From: Microbispora amethystogenes
GTDB taxonomy: Bacteria; Actinomycetota; Actinomycetes; Streptosporangiales; Streptosporangiaceae
Assembly (NCBI RefSeq): GCF_016863015.1
Contig: NZ_BOOB01000009.1
Coordinates: 62,001 to 126,000, forward strand
DNA length: 64,000 bases
Direction: 5' to 3'
This document shows, in pieces, positions 40,416 to 49,181 of this stretch. The notes beneath the pieces are model-generated. The model saw nothing but the letters and a program-made list of their open reading frames with translations, was not told the origin of the DNA and did not search any database. A program made the position numbers and the translations under genes. Each line of letters begins with the position of its first letter. Position 1 is the first letter of the stretch.

Positions 40416-41240
40416 ATGAGCGAGGTGACGGCGCCGATCTCGCGCTTCGACTACGACAAGGTGGCGATCGTCACCGGAGCCGACTCGGGGATCGGGCGGG
40501 CGACCGCGGTGGCGCTCGCCGCGCACGGGTTCGACGTCGGCGTCACCTACCACCGGGACGAGGAGGGCGCGCGGGAGACGGCCCGGCAGGTGGCGGAGCA
40601 GGGCCGCCGCGCGGCCGTCCGGCGGCACGACCTCACCGACCCCGTGACCGCCGCCGAGGTGATCGACGAGCTCGCCGACGAGCTGGGCGGCCTCGGCGTG
40701 CTGGTGAACAACGCGGGCACCGGAACGGCCGAGCCGCTGCTCGACATCGGCTACGACCGGTGGCGTGAGGTGGTCGCGGTCGACCTGGACGGGCCGTTCC
40801 TGTGCGCCCAGCGCGCCGCCCGCCGGATGATCGACCGCGGCGCGGGCGGGCGGATCGTCAACGTGACGAGCGTCCACGAGGAGTATCCCCGCCTGGGAGC
40901 GGGGCCGTACTGCGCGGCGAAGGGCGGCCTGCGGATGCTCAGCCGCACGCTCGCGCTGGAGCTGGCCAGGCACGGCATCACGGTCAACACCGTGGCCCCA
41001 GGAGAGATCGCTACTCCGATGACCGGCCAGGAGGACCGGCCGCCCAGGCCCGGCACCCGGCCCGGCTACCCGCTGGGCCGTCCCGGCGACGCCCGCGAGG
41101 TCGCCCAGGTGATCGCCTTCCTGGCCGGTCCCGCCTCGTCGTACGTCACCGGCGCGTCGGTCTTCGTGGACGGCGGGCTCGGTCTGATGGGTCCCCAGGC
41201 CGCCGGTGACGCGGAAAAGGACCTCTGGGCGTCCGCCTGA
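40416..41240 (+). CDS. Short-chain dehydrogenase/reductase
   Basis: 274-aa classical SDR: VAIVTGADSGIGRA, NNAG (LVNNAGTG), Ser in VNVTSVHEEYP and Y-x3-K in YCAAKGG, C-terminal VTGASVFVDGGLGLMG. The VTSVHEEYPR insertion resembles glucose 1-dehydrogenase/glucose-dehydrogenase-like SDRs. ATG 40416 has GGGGGAGG in front; an in-frame ATG at 40395 is less likely. It is 79 bp after the glycosyltransferase and could be the last member of the biosynthetic operon, or an unrelated gene. Confidence 0.9.
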   Translation: MSEVTAPISRFDYDKVAIVTGADSGIGRATAVALAAHGFDVGVTYHRDEEGARETARQVAEQGRRAAVRRHDLTDPVTAAEVIDELADELGGLGVLVNNAGTGTAEPLLDIGYDRWREVVAVDLDGPFLCAQRAARRMIDRGAGGRIVNVTSVHEEYPRLGAGPYCAAKGGLRMLSRTLALELARHGITVNTVAPGEIATPMTGQEDRPPRPGTRPGYPLGRPGDAREVAQVIAFLAGPASSYVTGASVFVDGGLGLMGPQAAGDAEKDLWASA

Positions 41241-41250
41241 GCGAACCGGC

Positions 41251-42405
41251 TCAGGCGCGGTCGCGGAGCCAGCGGAGGGCGACCGCGCCGGCCAGGCGGG
41301 GTGGCACCGTCCCCGCGCCGAGCCCGACGTCCACGAGCAGGTCGAAGACCTCGGTACGCCGGGCGGCCACGGAGATCGCCGCGTCGATGAAGCCGGGGGA
41401 GCGGGCGGCCAGGGAGAGCGCGTCGGTGGTGCGCAGGTGCCGCCCGAGCGCCCGGCGCAGAGCCCGCCGGTAGGCCCGCAGCGGGTCCGCCGGCGAGCCG
41501 ATCGCGGCCTCGGCGGCGAGCCGCCCCGACAGCAGCGCGTAGTAGATGCCCTCGCCGGTCAGCGGGTTGATCAGGCTCGCCGCGTCGCCCGCCAGCAGCA
41601 CCCGGCCCGCCCCGGGCACCGGCCGTCCGCTCGACAGCGGCAGGTGATGGGCCCGCAGGTCGCGGACCGGCGACCTGATCTCGCCGAGCAGGGGCAGCAG
41701 CCGGGCCAGCCGCCCGTGCAGGATCTCGCGCCCGGGCCGGCCGGTCTGTCGCAGCATCGGCAGCAGCAGGCCGTAGCCGACGTTGGCCGTGCCGTCGCCC
41801 ACCGGGAACGACCAGGCGTAGGCCGGCCAGCCCTCGCTCCGCATGACGATGACCTGCACGTCGTCGTCCGGCGGCACGTCGGCGTACCCGCGAACCGCGA
41901 TGGCGGTGTGCCGGTCCGGGCTCGGCGGGACGCCGATCAGCCGCCGTACGGCGGAGTTGGCGCCGTCGGCGGCGACGACCACCCGGGCGGCCACCTCGCC
42001 GTCGAGCACGACGAGCCCGTCGCGGGTGGTCAGCGTGCGCACGCGGTGGCGGCGCACCTCCGCACCGCGCGCCGCGGCGGCCTCGACCAGCCGGGCGTCG
42101 AAGACCATGCGGGGGACCACGTGGTTGGGCCGCGCGACCGCGGCCGAGACCTCGATCCCGCCGGGCGACGTCACCGACAGGCGCGGCGTCGGCCGGTGGT
42201 CGTCGAGCAGGCCGGGCAGTCCGAGCAGCGCGAGCTCCTGCCGCGCGTGCGCCGCGATGCCGTCGCCGCAGGCCTTGTCCCGAGGGAAGGCCGCCCGGTC
42301 GAGCAGCAGCACCCGGCCGCCGGGGTCGAGCTGCCTGGCCCGCAGCGCGGCGGCGGCGCCGGCCGGTCCCGCGCCGACCACCACCAGGTCCCAGACGTCG
42401 TCCAC
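41251..42405 (-). CDS. Geranylgeranyl-reductase-family flavoprotein
   Basis: 384-aa FAD oxidoreductase: WDLVVVGAGPAGAAAALRARQL dinucleotide fold, RDKACGDGI, the family-defining WPAYAWSFPVGDGTANVGYG, and LLAGDAASLINPLTGEGIYYALLSG. Members saturate isoprenoid double bonds of lipids or menaquinone. The start is uncertain: GTG 42405 puts the FAD motif at the N-terminus and follows the stop of the upstream serine hydrolase gene, while GTG 42447 would overlap that gene by 40 bp. Convergent with the SDR gene. Confidence 0.88.
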   Translation of the reverse strand: MDDVWDLVVVGAGPAGAAAALRARQLDPGGRVLLLDRAAFPRDKACGDGIAAHARQELALLGLPGLLDDHRPTPRLSVTSPGGIEVSAAVARPNHVVPRMVFDARLVEAAAARGAEVRRHRVRTLTTRDGLVVLDGEVAARVVVAADGANSAVRRLIGVPPSPDRHTAIAVRGYADVPPDDDVQVIVMRSEGWPAYAWSFPVGDGTANVGYGLLLPMLRQTGRPGREILHGRLARLLPLLGEIRSPVRDLRAHHLPLSSGRPVPGAGRVLLAGDAASLINPLTGEGIYYALLSGRLAAEAAIGSPADPLRAYRRALRRALGRHLRTTDALSLAARSPGFIDAAISVAARRTEVFDLLVDVGLGAGTVPPRLAGAVALRWLRDRA

Positions 42406-42407
42406 AT

Positions 42408-43673
42408 CTACAGACCGTACGTGGAGAAGAGGTTCGTGGTGGGCCACGACTTCACCGAGTTCGCGGCGGTGTGGAGCTGGGCGTCGATGTCCCCGTAGTT
42501 CAGCCCCGAGGCGTCGTCGCGCTGGTCGAACAGCACCACCCAGCTCAGCCCGTCGTAACGCCGGACCATGAGCGTGGAGGTGCCGGCCAGCGACCCCGTG
42601 TGCCAGGTGTTGCGGCCCCCGGTGACCGGGCGGACCTGCCAGCCGAGGCCGTAGTACCAGCCGTCGGAGTTGACCCCGATCGACGGCTTGGCGAACGCCT
42701 TGGAGATCGACGCCGAGGTCAGCACGCCGGCCGCGTCGAACAGGGTGGTGAACTTGGCCAGGTCGGCGGCCGTGGCGAGCCAGCCGCCGTGGGCGGCCAT
42801 GTTCTCGAGGTTGAACCCGCCGTAGGGGAAGGGCACCACGGAGTCCGAGGTGTCGATCACGCTCTTGCCGGTGTACTGCGAGAAATAGGGAGCCTCACCC
42901 GATTTGCGGAGGCTCTTCGCGGTCCTGCCGAGCGTCATCCGCTTGATCTTGAGGGGTGTCAGCACCTTGCTCTGGACGTAGCTCGCGTACGAGACGCCGC
43001 TCACCTTCTCGATGATCTTCTGGAGGAGGAGGTATCCGTAGTTCGAGTACGCGTACGTCGTGCCGGGGGCGTGGTCGAGCCTGAGGCCGGACGTGTGCGT
43101 GATGATCTGCGCCTGAGTGATCGGCAGCGGCACGCCGAGCGCCGCCGCGATGACCCGGTCCCTGAACATCGGGTCGCCCGAGACCTCGGAGTCCCACCCG
43201 CCGAGGTGCTGGAGCAGGTGGGTCACGGTGACGGCGGCGAGGCGCGGATCGGCGGTCGTGCTCAGTCCCAGCAGCGACGCGACCTTGGCCGAGAGACTGA
43301 GCTTGCCGTCCTGCGCCAGCTTCAGCACCGCGGCGGCGGTGACCGGCTTGCTCAGGCTCGCGACGCGGAACAGCGAGGTGGGGCCGGCCGCGAACGAGGT
43401 GTCCGCGGTCCAGTTGTAGCCCCGCGCGAGCACCAGCTTGCCCTTGCGAACCACGGCGAGGGATGCGTGCGGGATCGTCCGCGCCTGCATGAAGCGCTTC
43501 AGCGTGTCGTCGAAGGGCTTCAGCGACGTCGCGCTACGGCCGGTGACGCTCCACACGCGGGCCGCCGCGCTCGCCGGCGACGCGGGCAGCCCGGCGGCGA
43601 GCCCCGACGCGGCGCCGCCCGCCAGCAGGCGCAGGGCGTTCCTCCGGGAAACGGAAAACCTGTCCGAAATCAT
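42408..43673 (-). CDS. Tat-exported serine hydrolase (class C beta-lactamase/esterase family)
   Basis: 421 aa. A twin-arginine signal (SVSRRNALRLLAGGAASG) ends near SPASA. The beta-lactamase-like core has S-x-x-K (RVASLSKPVT), Y-x-N (YAYSNYGYLLLQ) and the third box HTG (WHTGSLAGTS). These are D-alanyl-carboxypeptidase/esterase-type hydrolases; true beta-lactamase activity is not implied. ATG 43673 begins right at the Tat signal. Directly followed by the geranylgeranyl-reductase-like gene. Confidence 0.9.
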   Translation of the reverse strand: MISDRFSVSRRNALRLLAGGAASGLAAGLPASPASAAARVWSVTGRSATSLKPFDDTLKRFMQARTIPHASLAVVRKGKLVLARGYNWTADTSFAAGPTSLFRVASLSKPVTAAAVLKLAQDGKLSLSAKVASLLGLSTTADPRLAAVTVTHLLQHLGGWDSEVSGDPMFRDRVIAAALGVPLPITQAQIITHTSGLRLDHAPGTTYAYSNYGYLLLQKIIEKVSGVSYASYVQSKVLTPLKIKRMTLGRTAKSLRKSGEAPYFSQYTGKSVIDTSDSVVPFPYGGFNLENMAAHGGWLATAADLAKFTTLFDAAGVLTSASISKAFAKPSIGVNSDGWYYGLGWQVRPVTGGRNTWHTGSLAGTSTLMVRRYDGLSWVVLFDQRDDASGLNYGDIDAQLHTAANSVKSWPTTNLFSTYGL

Positions 43674-43845
43674 GACGGCTGATCTTAGAGGAGCCCTGAC
43701 CGGCCATGGCCGCGACCCTGACCGAGGCCCTGACCGCAACGGAGGCTGAGTGCGGAAGGCAGATCCCGGTGGCAATCCACTGCTGGTTTCCTGATCCGTG
43801 ACCGGTCGTCACTTTCTGCAATCTTCCGCGACGATGAGTGGCTAC

Positions 43846-43882
43846 TTGATAAGTTCAATTAGCTGCTGGTGAGGCTTATCAA
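43846..43882. promoter_or_regulatory. Inverted repeat TTGATAAG-N21-CTTATCAA before the Fic gene
   Basis: Perfect 8-bp arms (43846-43853 and 43875-43882) in an AT-rich island directly upstream of the Fic start. Likely an operator for the Fic protein itself or an unlinked regulator. Confidence 0.6.
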
Positions 43883-43899
43883 AATGGAAGAGGTGGCGG

Positions 43900-44928
43900 G
43901 TGGCGGGCAGAGGCAGGCCGAGCCGTACCACGGTGTACGCACGTCTGGATATGGCGCTCACCGAACTCAACGACCGGCTCGGCGGCTTGCCCAATCCTCG
44001 GGAGGCCCAGGAGATCTGGGACGACATCTGGCACGAGGAGGCTCATCACTCTACGGCCCTCGAGGGGAACACGCTCGTGCTTCGCGAGGTTCGAGCACTT
44101 CTCGACCAAGGCAGGGCGGTGGGAGCGAAGGCTCTCCGCGAGTACAACGAGGTGCGTGGCTATGCCACGGCAGCGCAGTGGGTTTACGGGCAGGCGCTGG
44201 AGCCGGACGCCTGGCACGACGGGAACCTCATCACGGTCAATGAGGTCCGGAGGGTGCATCATGCGGCGATGACTCCGGTATGGGATGTCGCGCCACATCC
44301 GGACGCGACGGATCGAGAGGGGCCGGGAAACTTCCGCGAGCACGACATCATGCCCTTCTCCGAAGGGATGACGCCGCCGCCTTGGCCCTTGGTGCCGGAA
44401 CAGGTCAGTCAATGGGTCATGGAGGTGTGCGCTCTGGGCAAACGGATCGAGGCGGGCGACGAGCTTGAACATCCCCTGCCTGAGGAACTGGCCAGATTGC
44501 ACAACGGCTTCGAGCGCATCCACCCCTTCCTTGACGGCAACGGTCGTACGGGACGTCTCGTTGTGAACCTCGTTCTCGTCAGACTTCGCTACCCTCCGAT
44601 CATCATTCTTAAGCGACAGCGTTCCTCTTACCTTGCGGCGCTGCGGCGAGCGGACAGCGGGGACTACGGTGCGCTGGGTGAGTTGATCGCGCGCGCGATG
44701 GAAGACAATCTCAACCGCTTCATCGTCCCGAACATCGCAGGGCCCGCCCGTCTGGTTCCGCTGGCGGCGCTTGCCGACGACGAGTTCAGCCTCGCGGCTC
44801 TCCGGCAGGCCGCTCAGCGTGGCCGTCTCAAGGCCGTCCAGGGGGCCGACGGGATCTGGAGGTCTTCACGCAAGTCCGTCGAGGCGTACCGGGCCTCGAA
44901 GCACCAGCGGCCGGTGGGGCGCGGATAG
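43900..44928 (+). CDS. Fic-domain AMPylator with N-terminal inhibitory helix
   Basis: 342 aa. Active-site loop HPFLDGNGRTGR (about residues 208-219) is canonical for AMP transfer from ATP to target hydroxyls. The inhibitory motif S-x-x-x-E-G-N is present (STALEGN, residues 51-57), making it a class II (intramolecularly inhibited) Fic. The C-terminal about 60 residues (LAALRQAAQRGRLKAVQGADGIWRSSRKSVEAYRASK) look like an excisionase-type winged helix, so it may bind DNA and regulate itself. GTG 43900 is the start; there is no good ribosome site, so leaderless translation is possible. Third-position GC is lower than in its neighbours, hinting at transfer. Confidence 0.92.
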   Translation: MAGRGRPSRTTVYARLDMALTELNDRLGGLPNPREAQEIWDDIWHEEAHHSTALEGNTLVLREVRALLDQGRAVGAKALREYNEVRGYATAAQWVYGQALEPDAWHDGNLITVNEVRRVHHAAMTPVWDVAPHPDATDREGPGNFREHDIMPFSEGMTPPPWPLVPEQVSQWVMEVCALGKRIEAGDELEHPLPEELARLHNGFERIHPFLDGNGRTGRLVVNLVLVRLRYPPIIILKRQRSSYLAALRRADSGDYGALGELIARAMEDNLNRFIVPNIAGPARLVPLAALADDEFSLAALRQAAQRGRLKAVQGADGIWRSSRKSVEAYRASKHQRPVGRG

Positions 44929-44936
44929 GTGTGAGG

Positions 44937-44964
44937 GAGGCCGCGGCGGGGTGGCCGCGGCCTC
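44937..44964. terminator. Bidirectional terminator between fic and the pectate lyase gene
   Basis: GAGGCCGCGGC / GCCGCGGCCTC, an 11-bp perfect stem with a 6-nt loop, between the two convergent stop codons. Confidence 0.8.
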
Positions 44965-44988
44965 GTGTGTGTCTCTGGGCGTCCGGAA

Positions 44989-46545
44989 CTAGATCTTGCC
45001 GGTGCCCGCGTTCGCGAGAACGTTCGCCTTCACGCCGCTCGGGTTGTCGACCGTGTACGAGTACGGGATGGAGGCGACGCTGCCGGAGGTCTGCGGTGTG
45101 CCGGAGTTCACGAGGTAGTTGTTGCGGGCGACGATCGAGCCGCCCGGCGAGGAGCCCTCGGAGGTGTGCGTGGGCTCGGCGACGTTCTCGAAGTAGTTGC
45201 CCTCGACGAGCACCCCGGCGCCGCAGGTGGAGGCGATGCCGTAGCTGTAGTCGGTGTACGACGGGTTCTTGTAGTAGTAGTTGCTGAACACGTGGACCGG
45301 GTTGCCGAAGCGCACCCTCGGGTTGCGCTGGGCGCAGGTCTGGAACGCGTTGTGGTGGTATGTCACCCGCAGGTGCCCGGTGTCCTCGGAGCTGTTGCTG
45401 TCGCTGTGGCCGACGAGCGAGCACTTGACGTGGTCGTGGAGCTTGTTCCAGGACACGGTGACGTAGTCGGAGCCGTGTGTGATGTCGAGCAGGCCGTCGT
45501 AGTAGTCCGTGCCGTGACTGGTGTCGCTCGACAGGTCGTTGTGGTCGAGCCACACCCGCTTGGCGTTGTCGAGGTGGATCGCGTCGCCGTTGCCGTTGCC
45601 GGCCGGGACCTTGGAGATCTTCAGGTTGCGCACGATGACGTTGGAGACGTCACGGATGTTGACGCCGCAACCGGTCAGCCCGGAGTTCGCGCCGACCCCG
45701 ACGAGGGTGGTGTTGCCGCCCACCCGTACGTCGTCGGAGCAGGTGAAGTTGCCGTTGATCTGCACGGTCTTCGCGGTGTCGCCCTTCACGGCGGCGGTGA
45801 GCGCGCTCAGGGAGGTGACCGTCGTCGCCGGGCCGCCCGCGCCGCCGCTGGTGCCGCCGCCCTGCGTCGCCCAGCCGACCAGCCCGGTGGTGGGCGGAGT
45901 GGTCGGGCCGCCCGTCGGAGTGGAGCTCGGGGTGCTGGTGGGGGTCCTCGTGGGGGTGGAGGTGGGCGTGCCGGTGGAGCCGGTGGGCTGGAGGGTCCAC
46001 TGTTTGGTGGCGACGGAGTCGCAGGAGTTCTGCTGGACGAGGGCGCCGGAGGAGGTGCTGTTGTCCTTGGTGTTCAGGCACTTGTCGCTGTTTGCGTTGA
46101 CGACCTGGTAGTTGGCTCCGGAGGTGGTGAGTTCCCAGGTCTGGGAGGTGGCGCCGGTGCAGGTCTCCTGTTGGACGGCTTTGCCGGCGGAGGTGGAGGC
46201 GCCGGTGACGCCGGCGCATTTGCCGCTGTTGCCGGCGGTGAGGCGGACGCCGCTGCCCTGGGCGGCGAGGGTCCAGGTCTGGTTGCTCGCGCCGTTGCAG
46301 GCGGAGACGGTGAGTTGTACGCCGTCGGAGCCGCTGGCGCCGGGGACGGTCAGGCACAGGCCGCTGGCGCCGTTGACGATCCGGTAGGCGCCGCTGGTGG
46401 GCGCGCCGGTGGTGGGCGCGCCGGTGGTGGGCGCGCCGGTGGTGGGCGCGGCAGTGGAGACGCCGGTGAAGACGCCGCCGACCAGGGCGACGACCCCCGC
46501 CACGGCACCGGCCACCGCGGCTGCGGTTCTGGTTCTGGTTCTCAC
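44989..46545 (-). CDS. Secreted pectate lyase (PL1) with CBM13 ricin-type module
   Basis: 518 aa. Signal peptide from RTRTRTAAAVAGAVAGVVALVGG, then a GAPTT repeat (four 15-bp units), then a CBM13/ricin-B beta-trefoil (about 45-175) with three Q-x-W units (NQTWTL, SQTWEL, TKQWTL), a Thr/Pro linker and the PL1 beta-helix. Calcium/catalytic features: DAIHLDNAKRVWLDHNDLS, DITHGSDYVTVSWNKLHDH and the conserved RNPRVRFGNPVHVFSNYY. It cleaves polygalacturonate by beta-elimination outside the cell. GTG 46545 is preceded by GAGGAG at 5 nt; the longer frame to 46629 crosses the operator. Confidence 0.93.
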   Translation of the reverse strand: MRTRTRTAAAVAGAVAGVVALVGGVFTGVSTAAPTTGAPTTGAPTTGAPTSGAYRIVNGASGLCLTVPGASGSDGVQLTVSACNGASNQTWTLAAQGSGVRLTAGNSGKCAGVTGASTSAGKAVQQETCTGATSQTWELTTSGANYQVVNANSDKCLNTKDNSTSSGALVQQNSCDSVATKQWTLQPTGSTGTPTSTPTRTPTSTPSSTPTGGPTTPPTTGLVGWATQGGGTSGGAGGPATTVTSLSALTAAVKGDTAKTVQINGNFTCSDDVRVGGNTTLVGVGANSGLTGCGVNIRDVSNVIVRNLKISKVPAGNGNGDAIHLDNAKRVWLDHNDLSSDTSHGTDYYDGLLDITHGSDYVTVSWNKLHDHVKCSLVGHSDSNSSEDTGHLRVTYHHNAFQTCAQRNPRVRFGNPVHVFSNYYYKNPSYTDYSYGIASTCGAGVLVEGNYFENVAEPTHTSEGSSPGGSIVARNNYLVNSGTPQTSGSVASIPYSYTVDNPSGVKANVLANAGTGKI

Positions 46546-46610
46546 CCGAGCTCCTCGCGTGTCGTGCAGGACCCCTGACCGAGGGGGTGAATCCTGGTCC
46601 TGTGAGTGAT

Positions 46611-46635
46611 TCATGAATGTGAACAGCATTCATGA
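46611..46635. promoter_or_regulatory. Operator TCATGAATG-N7-CATTCATGA before the pectate lyase gene
   Basis: Perfect 9-bp inverted repeat spaced by TGAACAG, 66 bp upstream of the pectate lyase start and between divergent genes. Its size and spacing fit a dimeric regulator; the regulator gene is not in the window. Confidence 0.8.
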
Positions 46636-46783
46636 TGGGGAACACCCGCGCTCAAGGTACGGACCCGCACATCGGTGGTCAACGGTCACCGGCGGGGTCT
46701 CGTGCGTACGCAGCGCGTCATAGGAGATCATCGTGAAACGTTCACGCCGGACGTGCCGGAGAGGAATGGCGGATGATCGACGG

Positions 46784-47422
46784 ATGACCGAGGAGCAGGT
46801 GTTCAGCGCGTGGCTGCGGGCCCGCAGCGAGCCCGACTGGACGGCGGTGGTCACGCATCCCTTCGCCGCGGAGATCAGCCGCGGCACCGCCGCCATGCGG
46901 CGTTATCTGGAGCAGGACTTCCAGTTCGTGGACGCCTTCACGGCGCTGCTCGGCGCCGCGGTCGCCGCCGCCGACTCCTTCGAGGCGCGGGTGGCCGTGG
47001 GCCGCTTCCTCGGGCAGACGGTGGCCGACACCGAGCGCGGCTACTTCCACCGCGCGCTCGCCGCGGTCGGCGGTGATCCGGCCCCGCCCACGCTGGAACC
47101 GGTGACGATCGAGTTCCGCGCGCTGATGGACGAGGTGCGGCGCAGCCAGGACTATCCGCTGATCCTGGCCGTGCTGTGCGTGGCCGAGTGGACCTATCTC
47201 GGCTGGGCCACCCGGATCCCCGTCATGGGCGAGAGCTTCGTCCACCGTGAGTGGGTCGACCTGCACAGCGGGCCGGAGTTCGAGGCGTGGGTCGGCTTCC
47301 TGCGCCGCGAGCTCGACCGGCTCGGCCCGGAGCTGGACGAGGGCGGCCGGGCCCGCGTGCTGGACGTCTTCCGTCACGCGACCACCCTGGAGCGCCGCTT
47401 CTTCGACATGGCGGCCGGCTGA
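46784..47422 (+). CDS. TenA/thiaminase-II-family protein
   Basis: 212-aa all-helical TenA-like protein: FAAEISRGTAAMRRYLEQDFQFVDAFTALLGAAVAAA, the family helix around ILAVLCVAEWTYLGWA (the Cys position of the TenA catalytic pocket), and FLRRELDRLGPELDEGGRARVLDVFRHATTLERRFFD at the end. TenA enzymes salvage thiamine pyrimidine by hydrolysing amino-pyrimidine. No TPP riboswitch or thi gene is nearby, so a related amide-hydrolase role is possible. ATG 46784 is preferred; ATG 46766 is an alternative. Confidence 0.8.
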   Translation: MTEEQVFSAWLRARSEPDWTAVVTHPFAAEISRGTAAMRRYLEQDFQFVDAFTALLGAAVAAADSFEARVAVGRFLGQTVADTERGYFHRALAAVGGDPAPPTLEPVTIEFRALMDEVRRSQDYPLILAVLCVAEWTYLGWATRIPVMGESFVHREWVDLHSGPEFEAWVGFLRRELDRLGPELDEGGRARVLDVFRHATTLERRFFDMAAG

Positions 47423-47462
47423 TCGACAGACCTAATCTGCGGGGCTGATCCGCAGGGCTCTG

Positions 47463-47906
47463 TCAGGGAGCGCGCAGGGCCAGCGCGGCGAGGCGGCGCA
47501 GGGACAGCCGGAGGAAGACGGCGCTCAGCGGCCCGGCGACCCGCCAGCCGATCCGGCCGGCCACCCCGAAGGGCAGGTGCAGGTGCTCCTCCCACAGGAT
47601 CCTGCTCCCGCCACCGGGGCGGGGCAGCACCTGGAACCTCCCCGTCCCGCGGACGACCCGGCCGGTGTGGCGGACCTCCACCTCGTCCGGGGGCCGCCAG
47701 CCGGTGACGTCCATCGTGTCCAGGAACGACAGCGGGCCGATCCCGGTCGCCGCCGCGAGCCTGCTGCCCCTGCTGTGGCCGTCGCCCTCGACGACCCACG
47801 CCCGGGTCAGCAGCATCCACTCGCGGTGCCGGGGCCAGTCGGTCAGCACGGCGAAGACGCGCTCCGGGCTCGCCTGCGCGTCCACCGTCACCGTGAGAGT
47901 CTCCAT
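47463..47906 (-). CDS. SRPBCC (START/Bet v1-like) family protein
   Basis: 147 aa: TVTVDAQASPERVFAVLTDWPRHREWM opening, VVEGDGHSRGSRLAAATG and EVRHTGRVVRGTGRFQVLPRPGGGSRILWEEHLHLPFG, the usual helix-grip fold with a hydrophobic cavity. Proteins of this type bind lipids or act as polyketide-cyclase-like or coenzyme-Q-like carriers; no specific ligand can be named. It is downstream of the HTH_42 gene with an 8-bp gap, in one operon. Confidence 0.85.
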   Translation of the reverse strand: METLTVTVDAQASPERVFAVLTDWPRHREWMLLTRAWVVEGDGHSRGSRLAAATGIGPLSFLDTMDVTGWRPPDEVEVRHTGRVVRGTGRFQVLPRPGGGSRILWEEHLHLPFGVAGRIGWRVAGPLSAVFLRLSLRRLAALALRAP

Positions 47907-47914
47907 GCCTGTCC

Positions 47915-49072
47915 CTACGTTCCGATCGTCGCCGCCGGACGCCTCCCGTCCAGGAAGCGGACCGCGTGCGACGCGGCGCGGTCCGCGGCGAACCCGAGCA
48001 GGCGCTCGCCCTCGTCGGCCAGCGCGTCGCGGGCCGCCGGGGCCAGCGGTGCGAACGGCTCGATCTCCAGGGTCGCCGTCTCCCCGGCCCGCTCGATCCG
48101 CCACAGCCCGGCCACGAAACCGTCGACCAGGATCGTCGCCCGGATGATCCCGTTGACCGTGAAGACCCGCCGCCGGTGCTCGTCGGCGATGATCCGCCTC
48201 CGGTCGGCGTGCGAGAGCAGCAGGTTGTCGAACTCGGGCAGGAACCGCACCGGCGCCTCGGCGTCCGGCTCCGGCGGCGCCGCGCCCGGCACGTCGAGAA
48301 GCTCCACCCCGTTCTCGTCCCGGTACGCCACCAGGTCCAGGCGCTTCACCACCGAGCGCAGCCCGGTCAGGCCGGACCAGACCCGCATGTCCGCGACCGA
48401 CGCCGGCCCGAAGGCGCCGAGATACCGCAGCACCATGTGACCGGCCGCGTCACCGGCGGCCGGACCGTCGCCGAGCGGGCGGCCCAGCCACGACTCGGCC
48501 GGCACGTGGCGGGCCTGCGACGAGGCGCCCCACACGCCCCGGGGCGGCACCTGCACCAGCGGCACGATCGCGCGTACGGCCCTCGCCAGGGCCTCGCCGT
48601 CCGGCCACCGCTCGCCCAACTTCTCGCCCAGCCGTACGGCGAGCTCGGCGAACGTGAGGGGCCGCTCCTCCATCAGGGCGCGGGCGGCGGCGTCGACCTC
48701 CCGGAGGTCGGCCTCCGCCAGGCGTCCCGCGCCCGACGTGCGGAGCCAGCGGTCGATGACGGGCTGCACGACCGGGCGAAGGGCGAGGCAGTCGTCGGCG
48801 CTGACCAGGTGGATCGTGCTACGCATCAGCGCGATCCGCACGGCGGACCGGCCGGTGAGCAGATCGGCCAGGTCCTCGTGCCGGAAGCCGAGCAGCCGCG
48901 TCCACAGGCCGACGTACGGCGACAGGGGCGCCTGGGACTGCATGCCCACCAGGTGCTCGATCGCGGCCAGCGCCTTCATGTCGTGGCGGCGCAGCAGCAT
49001 CTGGCGGTCGAGCAGGGCGCGGTTGAGCGCACGTGTGGTCAGCACGGGGGTCGGCACGCGTCGGGTGGGCAC
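47915..49072 (-). CDS. HTH_42 winged-helix protein (AlkZ-like DNA glycosylase family)
   Basis: 385 aa, three tandem winged helices of the HTH_42 superfamily. N-terminal ALLDRQMLLRRHDMKALAAIEHLVGMQSQAPLSPYVGLWTRL contains Q45-S-Q47, the position of the QxQ/QxD catalytic motif of AlkZ/YcaQ glycosylases. Other signatures: RIALMRSTIHLVSADD and VRFLPEFDNLLLSHADRRRI. YcaQ removes crosslinks and bulky alkylated bases, and AlkZ gives self-resistance to DNA-alkylating products; this protein belongs to the wider uncharacterised group. The ATG is 8 bp upstream of the SRPBCC gene in the same operon. Confidence 0.82.
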   Translation of the reverse strand: MPTRRVPTPVLTTRALNRALLDRQMLLRRHDMKALAAIEHLVGMQSQAPLSPYVGLWTRLLGFRHEDLADLLTGRSAVRIALMRSTIHLVSADDCLALRPVVQPVIDRWLRTSGAGRLAEADLREVDAAARALMEERPLTFAELAVRLGEKLGERWPDGEALARAVRAIVPLVQVPPRGVWGASSQARHVPAESWLGRPLGDGPAAGDAAGHMVLRYLGAFGPASVADMRVWSGLTGLRSVVKRLDLVAYRDENGVELLDVPGAAPPEPDAEAPVRFLPEFDNLLLSHADRRRIIADEHRRRVFTVNGIIRATILVDGFVAGLWRIERAGETATLEIEPFAPLAPAARDALADEGERLLGFAADRAASHAVRFLDGRRPAATIGT

Positions 49073-49181
49073 GCCGTCAAACTAGCGTCCCGGACCGACA
49101 TTCTCCGGACCGGCCAATTACCGCCGAGCTCTGCCGCCGCGCCCTGTTCTCGCCCTGCAGTCGAGACCGTCGCCCCAGGGA

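Noticed and set aside
46640-46783. TPP riboswitch before the TenA-like gene
   Set aside because: Neither conserved TPP-aptamer core segment is visible in the short leader.
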